Below, in pieces: positions 1 to 6,788 of a DNA stretch of 8,789 nucleotides. This DNA is from Prevotellaceae bacterium. Lineage in GTDB: Bacteria > Bacteroidota > Bacteroidia > Bacteroidales > UBA932. The number at the start of each line of letters is the position of its first letter. Position 1 is the stretch's first letter. The notes under the pieces were generated by a model. It was not told where the DNA came from. It made no database searches and saw only the letters and a list, made by a program, of their open reading frames with translations. Location: contig JAITKG010000115.1 in the NCBI GenBank assembly GCA_031278495.1, positions 1 to 8,789 on the forward strand. Reading direction: 5' to 3'. Position numbers and translations under genes: made by a program.

Positions 1-372
1 TATGCCGCAAAAAAAGTAACCTTTAGCGTGTCTTGGACAAACTCGCCCACTGCGCCGTATAATAACCGCGTATGGGTGTGGGTAGATTTGTGTCCGGTGA
101 CCGGCACGTCGCCCGGCACATTTGCCAAAGCCGTTATCAGCAGTCCTTCGGCTGCCGCCGGCAGCATTGCGACTGTTTCCGGCAACACGCGCGGCTTTTA
201 TATAACCACCAACCCTTCGACAGTTACCGCGACATTAAGCAATGCCACCGGCAAATTCAACTGGTGCGCCTACGGCAGCAACTATCCACCGAATGCCACA
301 ATGAATAATGGAACGTACACGTTAAAAGGCTATGCTTTGTCCCTATTATTGTTTCAACGCGCTACTTTATAA
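1..372 (+). CDS. 3' part of a secreted Bacteroidales paralogue-type protein, apparently truncated
   Basis: The frame is open from the first base, so the gene starts outside the window; the stop is TAA at 370-372. The 123 visible residues look like an extracellular beta-rich domain: Thr/Ser/Asn/Pro-rich, with VWVWVDLCPV, SGNTRGFYIT, and then NPSTVTATL, KFNWCAYGS, YPPNA and LKG. The same block, with the same order and spacing, occurs in the minus-strand gene at the right end (27 of the first 33 aligned residues identical from Tyr 67). I recall this domain from large secreted proteins of Bacteroidales, where LKG is normally followed by a PPF-type continuation, as in the right-hand copy. Here the match stops at Gly 110 (base 330) and a 13-residue unrelated tail runs to the stop. 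That looks like a broken 3' end rather than a natural terminus. No T9SS C-terminal sorting domain is visible. Function unknown; probably cell-surface or secreted. Confidence 0.6.
   Translation, partial: YAAKKVTFSVSWTNSPTAPYNNRVWVWVDLCPVTGTSPGTFAKAVISSPSAAAGSIATVSGNTRGFYITTNPSTVTATLSNATGKFNWCAYGSNYPPNATMNNGTYTLKGYALSLLLFQRATL
199..330 (+). repeat. Left arm of an inverted pair of related coding segments (partner 8653-8787)
   Basis: Bases 199-330 encode 44 residues that match the 45 residues encoded on the minus strand at 8787-8653. The best-conserved DNA stretch is 25 identical bases, 244-268 here and 8718-8742 (reverse complement) there, covering the ATGKFNWC codons. The rest is diverged mainly at codon third positions. 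The two arms face each other about 8.3 kb apart. This is seen directly in the sequence; that it reflects gene duplication is inference. Confidence 0.8.
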
Positions 373-534
373 AAACAATCGCATGAAACAGGAATTTATA
401 ACGGCGATTTTACGCGGTGGTATGCAGACTGTTTTTTTTCGATGCACCACGATATAACCTTAAATTTTTGAATGTTGAAACCTTTGAATCCTGCTGGGGA
501 TAGCTGTTACTTTCCTGCACATTGGTTTTTGTCG

Positions 535-1080
535 CTATTTTTTCTCATCTTCATTATATGAAGTTCTGAAGCCTATACGTTTGCGAGGTTTATCTTCTGT
601 CCGTTTCTGTTCTGCCAGTTCGGTAAGCGCTTGATATATTTCACTAAACTGCATGTTGGTAGTGAGCATAAAATCTTCTAATTTGTGATTAAGTTCCACA
701 TATCCGATCGCATACTGCCTCAGGGTAACAAAAGCACGCATAATGCCCCTGTTTATTTCTATAGCTGTTTTTGAATGGATAATGCTGCTAAGCATGGCTA
801 CGCCTAATTCAGTAAAGGCAAAGGGAGCATATTTTATATTTTTCCCTCTTCCTCTGTTCAAGGTCGCAAATTGCGATCTTGAAAGTTCCGTTATTTCATT
901 ATCGGAAAGTTGAAACATAAAATCGCTACCTTCAAATCGTTCTATATTACGTCGCACAGCTTCTTTCAGACGTTTTGTTTCCGTCCCATACAATTCTGCC
1001 AAATCAAAATCAAGCATTACCTTGCGACCTCGAATCTCATATATCTTGCTTTGGATTACCTGTAATTCCATAATTGGCAT
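535..1080 (-). CDS. ORF6N (KilA-N-like) domain protein
   Basis: A 181-residue protein whose N-terminal 110 residues match the ORF6N domain as I know it. It opens with IYEIRGRKVMLDFDLAELYG, then TKRLKEAVRRNIERF, DFMFQLS, SQFATLNRGRGKNIKYAPFAFTE and GVAMLSSII, and ends in a helical, charged tail. ORF6N proteins are related to phage KilA-N/antirepressor DNA-binding proteins and are common as chromosomal single genes in Bacteroidota. The actual role is usually unknown; DNA binding or transcriptional control is inference. A start at the second Met (base 1071, MELQVIQ) is equally possible. Upstream a near-match to the -7 box (TACTATTG, 1108-1101) lacks a -33 partner. The gene is richer in A+T than pdxA or sufB and lies beyond the 3' end of tRNA-Pro, both compatible with horizontal arrival. 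No integrase is seen. Confidence 0.8.
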   Translation of the reverse strand: MPIMELQVIQSKIYEIRGRKVMLDFDLAELYGTETKRLKEAVRRNIERFEGSDFMFQLSDNEITELSRSQFATLNRGRGKNIKYAPFAFTELGVAMLSSIIHSKTAIEINRGIMRAFVTLRQYAIGYVELNHKLEDFMLTTNMQFSEIYQALTELAEQKRTEDKPRKRIGFRTSYNEDEKK

Positions 1081-1341
1081 CTGTTATTAGTCATGCTACA
1101 CAATAGTAGATATTTTTTTATTTCATCGGGAATATCATTACAATGGCTTGTATTTGATATTAACATATTGCTTTTGCTGATAGCTATTCCAGATTAAACT
1201 CATCCACCAATGTGTGAATTATTTTTTGCAAAAATTCAATGCGTAGGATATTCTTAATTGTACCAAAACTGTATCTGACTGTATCTACATTACCACCCGC
1301 TACCAGTAAAACGATAATTTTGAATTGCTTTTTTTGTTCAG

Positions 1342-1415
1342 TCGGGGTGACAGGACTCGAACCTGCGACCTGATGCTCCCAAAGCACCTGCGCTAGCCAA
1401 CTGCGCTACACCCCG
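1342..1415 (-). tRNA. tRNA-Pro (anticodon UGG)
   Basis: Read on the minus strand, 1415 to 1342 folds into a full cloverleaf. The 7-bp acceptor stem CGGGGTG/CACCCCG is perfect, with discriminator A at 1342. The D arm is GCGC...GCGC, and the anticodon stem GGTGC/GCATC has one G-T pair. The anticodon loop TTTGGGA gives anticodon TGG (UGG), which reads CCN proline codons. The T arm is GCAGG-TTCGAGT-CCTGT. The CCA tail is not encoded (CTG follows). A consensus promoter lies about 25 bases upstream. The gene is divergent from pdxA. Confidence 0.96.
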
Positions 1416-1440
1416 CTAATATGCCCCATCTTTGGGGGTG

Positions 1441-1472
1441 CAAAGATACGGTATTTTTTTTGCCGATGCAAA
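1441..1472 (-). promoter_or_regulatory. Bacteroidota-type promoter of tRNA-Pro
   Basis: On the minus strand TTTG (1472-1469) is followed after 20 bases by TATCTTTG (1448-1441). This matches the Bacteroidota primary sigma consensus TTTG-N19-21-TAnnTTTG. The -7 box ends 25 bases before the tRNA 5' end, leaving a short leader to be processed. Confidence 0.75.
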
Positions 1473-1498
1473 CCAACAGGCAACTCAACATTTTTTCT

Positions 1499-1506
1499 TA
1501 CCTTTG
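1499..1506 (+). promoter_or_regulatory. -7 box of the pdxA-rnhA promoter
   Basis: TACCTTTG matches TAnnTTTG exactly and lies 23 bases before the pdxA ATG, predicting a leader of roughly 15-20 nt. No TTG is found at the expected -33 spacing, so the upstream half is weak. It is divergent from the tRNA-Pro promoter. Confidence 0.55.
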
Positions 1507-1529
1507 CCATATTATTTTAGCAACCGCTT

Positions 1530-2591
1530 ATGAACGAAAAAATACGTATAGGCATTACACAAGGCGACAGTAACGGCATCGGTTACGAAATTATCATAAA
1601 GACATTGGCGGATGCACGGCTGCTGGACTTTTGCGTGCCGGTGGTTTACGGCTCTACCAAAGCGATGTCGTATTACCGCAAACTACTGAATGCCGACCCG
1701 ATTACATACAACAGCATTACGATTACCGGCGATATCAATCCGAAAATTGTGAATATCGTCAATTGCATTTCAGAAGATTTGCGTGTAGAGCCCGGAAAAT
1801 CTACGCCCGAAGCGGCACAGGCAGCTTTGCGTGCATTACAAACCGCTGTTGCCGACCTCAAGCGTGGAAAGATACAGGCGTTGGTTACCGCGCCGTTCAA
1901 TAAACAGAACATGCAGCAAGGCGCAGGATTCCATTTTCCGGGACATACGGAATTTTTAGCCAAATCGTTCGATGCACAGGAACATTTGATGATTTTATTA
2001 AGCGACGTTATGCGTGTCGGCATCGTTACCGGACATATTCCTTTGGCGAAAGTGCCGGGTTCATTGAGCAAGGAACATATCTTAAAAAAAATACATTTAT
2101 TAAATCATTCGTTGCGCCGCGATTTTGGCGTTACTCGTCCGCGCATAGCCGTATTGGGGCTTAACCCGCATGCCGGCGACGGCGGTATATTGGGCAAAGA
2201 AGAGGAAGATATTATTACTCCGGCAGTGGCGGATGCAGAGAAGCAAGGCATTCTTGCTTTCGGTCCCTATGCTGCCGACGGGTTCTTTGGCGCCGCTTCG
2301 TTCCGGCGGTTTGATGCGGTACTTGCCATGTACCATGATCAGGGATTGGCGCCATTCAAAGCCTTGTCGTTCCATGCAGGCGTGAATTTTACCGCCGGTT
2401 TGAACGTCGTGCGCACGGCGCCTGCACACGGCACCGGTTACGACATCGTAAAAGCAGGTACTGCTTCGCCCGATTCGTTCCGCGAGTCTATTTATGCCGC
2501 CTGCAGCATCCTGCGCCACCGGAAAGAATATGACCAACTCACGGCAAAGCCACTAAAGCCGCTGAATGTAGAAAAATTGCCTTCTTATTAA
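1530..2591 (+). CDS. pdxA: 4-hydroxythreonine-4-phosphate dehydrogenase PdxA
   Basis: PdxA oxidises 4-phosphohydroxy-L-threonine with NAD(P)+ and decarboxylates the product to 3-amino-2-oxopropyl phosphate. PdxJ then condenses this with deoxyxylulose phosphate to give pyridoxine phosphate (DXP-dependent vitamin B6 route, cytoplasm). The 353-residue length is slightly above the usual 330 or so. Family motifs are intact: IRIGITQGDSNGIGYEI at the N-terminus, TAPFNK near residue 120, FPGHTEFLA with His 139, GLNPHAGDGG with His 214, and MYHDQGLAPFK with His 269. These correspond to the three metal-ligand histidines of the family. The N-terminus carries GDSNGIG where many homologues have GDPAGIG, a common variant in this phylum. 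ATG at 1530 fits both the family N-terminus and the -7 box 23 bases upstream. It probably forms a two-gene operon with rnhA, 15 bases downstream. Confidence 0.95.
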   Translation: MNEKIRIGITQGDSNGIGYEIIIKTLADARLLDFCVPVVYGSTKAMSYYRKLLNADPITYNSITITGDINPKIVNIVNCISEDLRVEPGKSTPEAAQAALRALQTAVADLKRGKIQALVTAPFNKQNMQQGAGFHFPGHTEFLAKSFDAQEHLMILLSDVMRVGIVTGHIPLAKVPGSLSKEHILKKIHLLNHSLRRDFGVTRPRIAVLGLNPHAGDGGILGKEEEDIITPAVADAEKQGILAFGPYAADGFFGAASFRRFDAVLAMYHDQGLAPFKALSFHAGVNFTAGLNVVRTAPAHGTGYDIVKAGTASPDSFRESIYAACSILRHRKEYDQLTAKPLKPLNVEKLPSY

Positions 2592-2606
2592 ACAGCGCCT
2601 GCCGGT

Positions 2607-3113
2607 TTGAAAAATCAACACCCCATAACGCCGGGTAGTTTTGAAGTAACCGTTTACACCGACGGCGCGGCTTCCGGTAATCCCGGACCGGGCGGTTATG
2701 GCATTATTTTAATGAGCAACGGGTATCAAAAGGAACTGTCGGGCGGCTTTGCCCATACGACCAACAACCGGATGGAACTGATGGCAGTGATTGTGGCGTT
2801 GGAAGCCTTAAAATACGACAATTGCCGGGTGCAGATTTTCAGCGATTCTTCTTACGTGGTGAACGCTGTAGAAGAAGGATGGCTCGTCAAATGGGAACGC
2901 GCTGCTTTTAAAAAGAAAAAAAATGCCGATTTATGGCTCCGGTTTTTGAAAATTTACCGCAAGCATCAGGTGCAGTTCCACTGGTTGAAAGGGCATGCCG
3001 GACATCCGCTCAATGAACGCTGCGACCAATTGGCGGTAGCCGCTTCCATGCAACCGGAACTGCCCGAAGACACAGGCTATGCAAGCGCACAAGGAAACGA
3101 CGGATTGTTTTAA
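2607..3113 (+). CDS. rnhA: Ribonuclease HI, TTG start
   Basis: RNase H1 cuts the RNA strand of RNA:DNA hybrids, clearing R-loops and primers during replication. The 168-residue protein has the complete catalytic set: Asp 19 in VYTDGAASGNPGPGG, Glu 57 in TNNRMELMA, Asp 80 in IFSDSSYV, and Asp 140 in NERCDQLA, plus His 130 in WLKGHAGH. The basic segment GWLVKWERAAFKKKKN (91-106) matches the position of the family's basic handle, in a short form. The start is taken as TTG at 2607: no ATG or GTG lies in frame between the pdxA stop and the conserved VTVYTDG strand, and the next Met (36) would remove catalytic Asp 19. A C-terminal tail of about 20 residues after the domain is not conserved in general. 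No promoter is seen in the 15-base gap, so co-transcription with pdxA is likely. Confidence 0.94.
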   Translation: MKNQHPITPGSFEVTVYTDGAASGNPGPGGYGIILMSNGYQKELSGGFAHTTNNRMELMAVIVALEALKYDNCRVQIFSDSSYVVNAVEEGWLVKWERAAFKKKKNADLWLRFLKIYRKHQVQFHWLKGHAGHPLNERCDQLAVAASMQPELPEDTGYASAQGNDGLF

Positions 3114-3147
3114 GGCGATTAGAAAATAGCGTACCCCAAACAAAAAG

Positions 3148-3164
3148 AAACGCTAACAGCGTTT
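3148..3164. repeat. Perfect 7-bp hairpin between rnhA and sufB
   Basis: AAACGCT, loop AAC, AGCGTTT. On the plus strand no T-run follows, so it is a poor terminator for pdxA-rnhA. On the minus strand it is followed by CTTTTTG. It might end pdxA-rnhA transcription or protect the 3' end; the evidence is only the fold. Confidence 0.35.
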
Positions 3165-3226
3165 GAACAGGTGGAATTGTTACTTAAATGGTAGATTCAA
3201 GGTTATGAAGTTTAGCAGGCATTTTG

Positions 3227-3234
3227 TACCTTTG
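3227..3234 (+). promoter_or_regulatory. -7 box immediately upstream of sufB
   Basis: TACCTTTG matches TAnnTTTG exactly and ends only 6 bases before the sufB ATG at 3241. If used, transcription would begin at or within a base or two of the start codon, giving a leaderless or almost leaderless mRNA. No clear TTTG lies 19-21 bases upstream. Confidence 0.5.
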
Positions 3235-3240
3235 CATGCT

Positions 3241-4683
3241 ATGAGCGACGAAAATAAAGACATAAAAAAATTCATCAACTCGGAATACCAGCAGGGTTTT
3301 GAAACCGATATAGCGCAGGATTTGATTCCGAAAGGACTGGGCGAAGAAACCGTCCGGTTGATTTCCGCGAAAAAAAACGAACCGGAATGGTTGTTGGATT
3401 TTCGCCTGAAAGCTTTCCGGAAATGGACTGCCATGACAATGCCCACTTGGGCGCATTTGGAAATTCCGCCGATAGATTTTCAAGACATCATTTACTATGC
3501 CGCGCCGAAACCCAAAGCTGCCGCCGCTACCACCGGCATCGACCCTGAATTGCAGGCGGTATTCGATAAATTAGGCATCCCGTTAAACGAACGGAATATC
3601 CTCGCCGGCGTGGCGGTGGATGCGGTGTTCGACAGCGTGTCGGTAAAAACCACTTTCCGCGAATCGCTGGCGGAGAAAGGAATTATTTTTTGTTCGTTCA
3701 GCGAAGCCGTGCATGATTATCCCGATTTAGTAAAAAAATATCTGGCGTCGGTTGTGCCTGTGGGCGATAACTTCTTCGCGGCGTTGAATAGCGCCGTGTT
3801 CAGCGACGGTTCGTTTTGTTATATTCCCAAAAACACGGATTGCCCGATGGAGTTGTCTAGTTATTTCCGCATCAACGCCAAAGGCGCCGGGCAGTTCGAG
3901 CGCACGCTCATTGTCGCCGACGAAGGCAGCCGGGTGAGTTACCTCGAAGGCTGCACCGCCCCGCAGCGCGACGAAAACCAAGTGCATGCGGCGGTAGTGG
4001 AAATTGTGGTGATGCAGGACGCCGAAGTGAAATATTCAACCGTGCAGAACTGGTATCCGGGCGACAAACAGGGTCGCGGGGGTATCTATAATTTCGTGAC
4101 CAAGCGCGGCATCTGCAAAGGCAATAACAGCCGGTTGTTCTGGACGCAGGTGGAAACCGGCTCGGCGATTACATGGAAATATCCAGGCACGATTTTGAAA
4201 GGCGATAATTCCTATTCGGAATTTTATTCGGTGGCGGTTACCAATAACCACCAGCAAGCCGACACCGGCACAAAAATGATACATCTTGGGAAGAACTCCC
4301 GCAGCCGGATTGTGAGCAAAGGCATCTCGGCGGGCAAAAGTCAAAATTCATATCGCGGGCTGGTGCGGTTTTCGCCAAACGCCGAAAATGCCCGCAATTA
4401 TTCGCAATGCGACAGCCTGCTGTTGGGCGACGAGTGTGGCGCGCATACGTTCCCCCATATCGAAAACGAGAACGAAACCGCCATCGTCGAACACGAAGCC
4501 ACGACTTCGCGCATCGGCGAAGACCAGCTATTCTACTGCAACCAGCGCGGTATTTCTACGGAAGACGCTATCGGGTTAATCGTAAACGGCTATGCCCGCG
4601 AAGTCATCAACCAGTTGCCGATGGAGTTTGCCGTAGAAGCGCAGAAGCTATTGCAGGTGTCGCTGGAAGGAAGCGTGGGGTAA
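3241..4683 (+). CDS. sufB: Fe-S cluster assembly scaffold protein SufB
   Basis: SufB forms the SufBC2D scaffold complex, on which Fe-S clusters are built from SufS/SufE-derived sulfur and passed to apoproteins in the cytoplasm. From ATG 3241 the protein has 480 residues, normal for the family. The N-terminus has SEYQQGF and LISAKKNEPEWLLDFRLKA. The beta-helix core and the C-terminal signature are intact: QCDSLLLGDECGAHTFPHIE with Cys 399 (equivalent to E. coli Cys 405, on the cluster assembly path), VEHEATTSRIGEDQLFYC with His 418 and Glu 419, then MEFAVEAQKLL and a final LEGSVG. A longer frame from TTG 3163 is rejected: it adds residues with no family support and would contain the hairpin and the -7 box. 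No sufC, sufD or sufS follows; the next gene is convergent, 36 bases away. The partners must be encoded elsewhere. Confidence 0.95.
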   Translation: MSDENKDIKKFINSEYQQGFETDIAQDLIPKGLGEETVRLISAKKNEPEWLLDFRLKAFRKWTAMTMPTWAHLEIPPIDFQDIIYYAAPKPKAAAATTGIDPELQAVFDKLGIPLNERNILAGVAVDAVFDSVSVKTTFRESLAEKGIIFCSFSEAVHDYPDLVKKYLASVVPVGDNFFAALNSAVFSDGSFCYIPKNTDCPMELSSYFRINAKGAGQFERTLIVADEGSRVSYLEGCTAPQRDENQVHAAVVEIVVMQDAEVKYSTVQNWYPGDKQGRGGIYNFVTKRGICKGNNSRLFWTQVETGSAITWKYPGTILKGDNSYSEFYSVAVTNNHQQADTGTKMIHLGKNSRSRIVSKGISAGKSQNSYRGLVRFSPNAENARNYSQCDSLLLGDECGAHTFPHIENENETAIVEHEATTSRIGEDQLFYCNQRGISTEDAIGLIVNGYAREVINQLPMEFAVEAQKLLQVSLEGSVG

Positions 4684-4719
4684 AAAACAAACCGCAATAT
4701 TTTTACCGGCAAATAATTT

Positions 4720-5847
4720 TTATTCTACCCAAAACAAATCGCGGATAATGGCGTCTGCCAACAGGAAGCGGCGCGGCGGGATATGCAGTTGGTTGCCGGT
4801 GCGCGCCAGTATGCCGGCAGCTAAATGTTGTTGCGCTTGTTGCAAACAGCGTTGCAAAAACAATTCGCCGAATGTTTTTGCTATATGTTGCAAATCCGCG
4901 CCTTCGGCGGCGCGTAGCGAAGTGAGCAGGTATTCATTGAACTGCATTCCGGTAGTCAATTGTTCTATTTCAAATGCCGGCTGCCGGTTTTCTATTGCCT
5001 CCATGTAGCGGCGGTTATTCGCTATGTTCCATTGCCGGCTTTGCCCGTTATAGGAATGTGCCGAAGGACCAATGCCGAGATATGGAAATCCTTTCCAGTA
5101 GCCGCTGTTGTGTTCCGCACGAAATCCGTTGCGGGCGAAATTGGAAATTTCATAATGCATGTATCCCGCGTCCTCCAACGTGTCGTGCAGGTATAAAAAC
5201 TGTTGCACGCCGGTTGCTTCTTCCGGCAACGGCAGTGTTCCCTTTGCATATTGTTTGCCGAACAGCGTTTTCGGTTCAATACTCAAATGATAGGCGGAGA
5301 TGTGCGGCACGTGGAGGGACAATGCCAGCGCAATATCTTGCCGCCATTCTTCCGGCGTTTGTTGCGGAAGCCCGTACATTAAATCTATCGTGATGTTTTT
5401 GAAACCGGCTTCCTGCGCCGTTTTTACGCAATCTATCGCTTGTTGCGCCGAGTGCCTGCGCCGCAATTGTTTCAGCAACCGCTCATGGAACGATTGCACG
5501 CCAATACTTAGACGGTTTACGCCCATATCGCGCAACTGCGCAATATATTCCGGCGTACTGTCGTCGGGGTTTATTTCAACGGTAATTTCCGAAAAAGCCG
5601 GCGGCGTGAAAAGTTGGCGGGCTTTTTCTATTAACCCGTGCAATTCGGCAGGGGAAAGCGTTGAGGGCGTGCCGCCGCCAAAGTACAATGTGGCGGGAAA
5701 CTGCGGCGCGGGTAAATAATTTTTGCGTTCTTCCATTTCGCACAACAGCGCATGCACCATCTGTTCTTTGCGTTCCAGCGATATGCTGGAATGAAAATCG
5801 CAGTAGGCGCACAGTTGTTTACAAAACGGAATATGAATATAAAGCAT
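4720..5847 (-). CDS. hemW: Radical SAM heme chaperone HemW
   Basis: HemW is a radical SAM protein related to the anaerobic coproporphyrinogen oxidase HemN, but binds heme and delivers it to membrane respiratory proteins; it is often mis-annotated as HemN. The 375-residue product has the cluster motif CX3CX2C at Cys 9, 13 and 16 (FCKQLCAYCDF, with Phe where HemN has a fourth Cys), GGGTPS at 57-62, VEINPD at 90-95, NRLSIGVQSF at 111-120, DLMYGLP at 155-161, and the HemW-typical HNSGYW at 246-251 followed by YLGIGPSAHSY. The start is ATG 5847, because YIHIPFC is the family N-terminus and the frame further upstream only overlaps the preceding gene. That ATG overlaps the preceding gene's TAA by one base (TAATG), implying translational coupling. 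It converges on sufB. Confidence 0.94.
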   Translation of the reverse strand: MLYIHIPFCKQLCAYCDFHSSISLERKEQMVHALLCEMEERKNYLPAPQFPATLYFGGGTPSTLSPAELHGLIEKARQLFTPPAFSEITVEINPDDSTPEYIAQLRDMGVNRLSIGVQSFHERLLKQLRRRHSAQQAIDCVKTAQEAGFKNITIDLMYGLPQQTPEEWRQDIALALSLHVPHISAYHLSIEPKTLFGKQYAKGTLPLPEEATGVQQFLYLHDTLEDAGYMHYEISNFARNGFRAEHNSGYWKGFPYLGIGPSAHSYNGQSRQWNIANNRRYMEAIENRQPAFEIEQLTTGMQFNEYLLTSLRAAEGADLQHIAKTFGELFLQRCLQQAQQHLAAGILARTGNQLHIPPRRFLLADAIIRDLFWVE

Positions 5848-6752
5848 TATTTTAGCAACGTTTGCCCGTTGCCAATGAGCCCGCCGCCCGAATAAATTTC
5901 TACGGTGTAAGCGCCTTTGGCAAACTGTTCGTTGTTGCCGCCGTAAAAAATACACATTTCAATGTCGCTGCCCTGATAGTCCACTTCGCGCATATCCGAA
6001 TACACCAGTTGCTCGCCGCCCACGAGGAATAAATTATTCTGGGATTGTGTCATCAGGATGCCGTCGGGACCTTTCACGCGGATAAATACCGTGCGGACGC
6101 CGCGTTCGGCAATGTTGTTTTCAAGCAACGTGAAGCAGGTTTTTAATTTATCGGCGCTGCGCGCCCTCGTTACGTCTTTCCCTTTTGTATTGATGCCGGT
6201 AATCGCAACGTCGCGGGCTTTCAGCATGCCGCCCTGTTCTACTTTTTGCGCCAAGTCATCGGTCGTTTGCACCAGCGATTCGTATTTTTCACGCGATTGC
6301 TGCGCTTCGGCTTTAGCGGTGGATGTTTCTTCGCGCAGTTGAATATTCAAGGTATTCAGGGAATCAAGCTGCCGGATATAGCCGCGCATAATGTCGCGCA
6401 ATGTACCCAGTTCTTTCTCATATTCGCGGATACGCGCACGGTTGGTAGCGTCGGTGCGCCTGATTTTTTCAATCATCAACTCTACTTTATGCTTTTCCAG
6501 TTCCAGTTGCGCGTTCAATGTATCGTTCGAACTTTGCAACGTATTATATTCCCCCCGTAAATTTTCAAGATTTACTACCAGTTCGTCTTTTTCCGTATTT
6601 AATTCCGCAACAATTTTAAGCGTTTCGCTACGCATATACAGCAATACTGCAACGAGCAACACTGTTATAAGCGACAGTATAATAGCGGTTATTTTTAATC
6701 CTTTCCTTGATTTTTTTTCCGGTTGGTTGTTTTGTGGCGCATGAGGTTCCAT
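5847..6752 (-). CDS. Membrane-anchored coiled-coil protein of unknown function
   Basis: I do not recognise a named family. The 301-residue product begins with a short polar, basic tail (KKSRKGLK, 13-20), then one hydrophobic segment (about 21-40, ITAIILSLITVLLVAVLLY), followed by a long heptad-rich coiled coil (about 43-165) dense in Glu, Leu, Lys and Arg. The C-terminal domain (about 170-301) looks beta-rich and contains GGMLKARDVAITGIN, VFIRVKGPDG and GAYTVEIYSGGGLIG. The basic tail before the membrane segment predicts type II topology with the coiled coil and C-terminal domain in the periplasm. ATG 6752 is preferred to the in-frame TTG at 6782, because that TTG lies inside a TATCTTTG promoter box. 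It lies between gldA (36-base gap) and hemW (1-base overlap), so it is probably co-expressed with both. Similar proteins in this phylum are, as far as I know, annotated only as hypothetical. Confidence 0.85.
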   Translation of the reverse strand: MEPHAPQNNQPEKKSRKGLKITAIILSLITVLLVAVLLYMRSETLKIVAELNTEKDELVVNLENLRGEYNTLQSSNDTLNAQLELEKHKVELMIEKIRRTDATNRARIREYEKELGTLRDIMRGYIRQLDSLNTLNIQLREETSTAKAEAQQSREKYESLVQTTDDLAQKVEQGGMLKARDVAITGINTKGKDVTRARSADKLKTCFTLLENNIAERGVRTVFIRVKGPDGILMTQSQNNLFLVGGEQLVYSDMREVDYQGSDIEMCIFYGGNNEQFAKGAYTVEIYSGGGLIGNGQTLLK

Positions 6753-6779
6753 ATTTTGTAATATTTCTTTATTTAACGG

Positions 6780-6787
6780 CAAAGATA
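6780..6787 (-). promoter_or_regulatory. Possible internal -7 box before the coiled-coil gene and hemW
   Basis: The minus strand reads TATCTTTG (6787-6780), an exact TAnnTTTG match in the 36-base gap after gldA and 27 bases before ATG 6752. No TTTG is at the -33 position, which would fall inside the 3' end of gldA. It may give these two genes expression independent of gldA. Confidence 0.4.
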
Positions 6788-6788
6788 A

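Noticed and set aside
1184..1387. 67-residue minus-strand reading frame beginning MLWEHQVAGSSPVTP
   Set aside because: Its N-terminal part is the translated tRNA-Pro; AGSSPVTP is the usual false peptide from a tRNA T arm. The remainder has no family features.
4684..4719. TATTT/AAATA stem between convergent sufB and hemW as a shared terminator
   Set aside because: Only 5 A-T pairs with an 8-base loop; too weak to claim.
4720..5955. Longer HemW starting at 5955
   Set aside because: The extra N-terminus (MYFLRRQQRTV...) is the out-of-frame 3' end of the coiled-coil gene, and HemW proteins begin at YIHIPFC.
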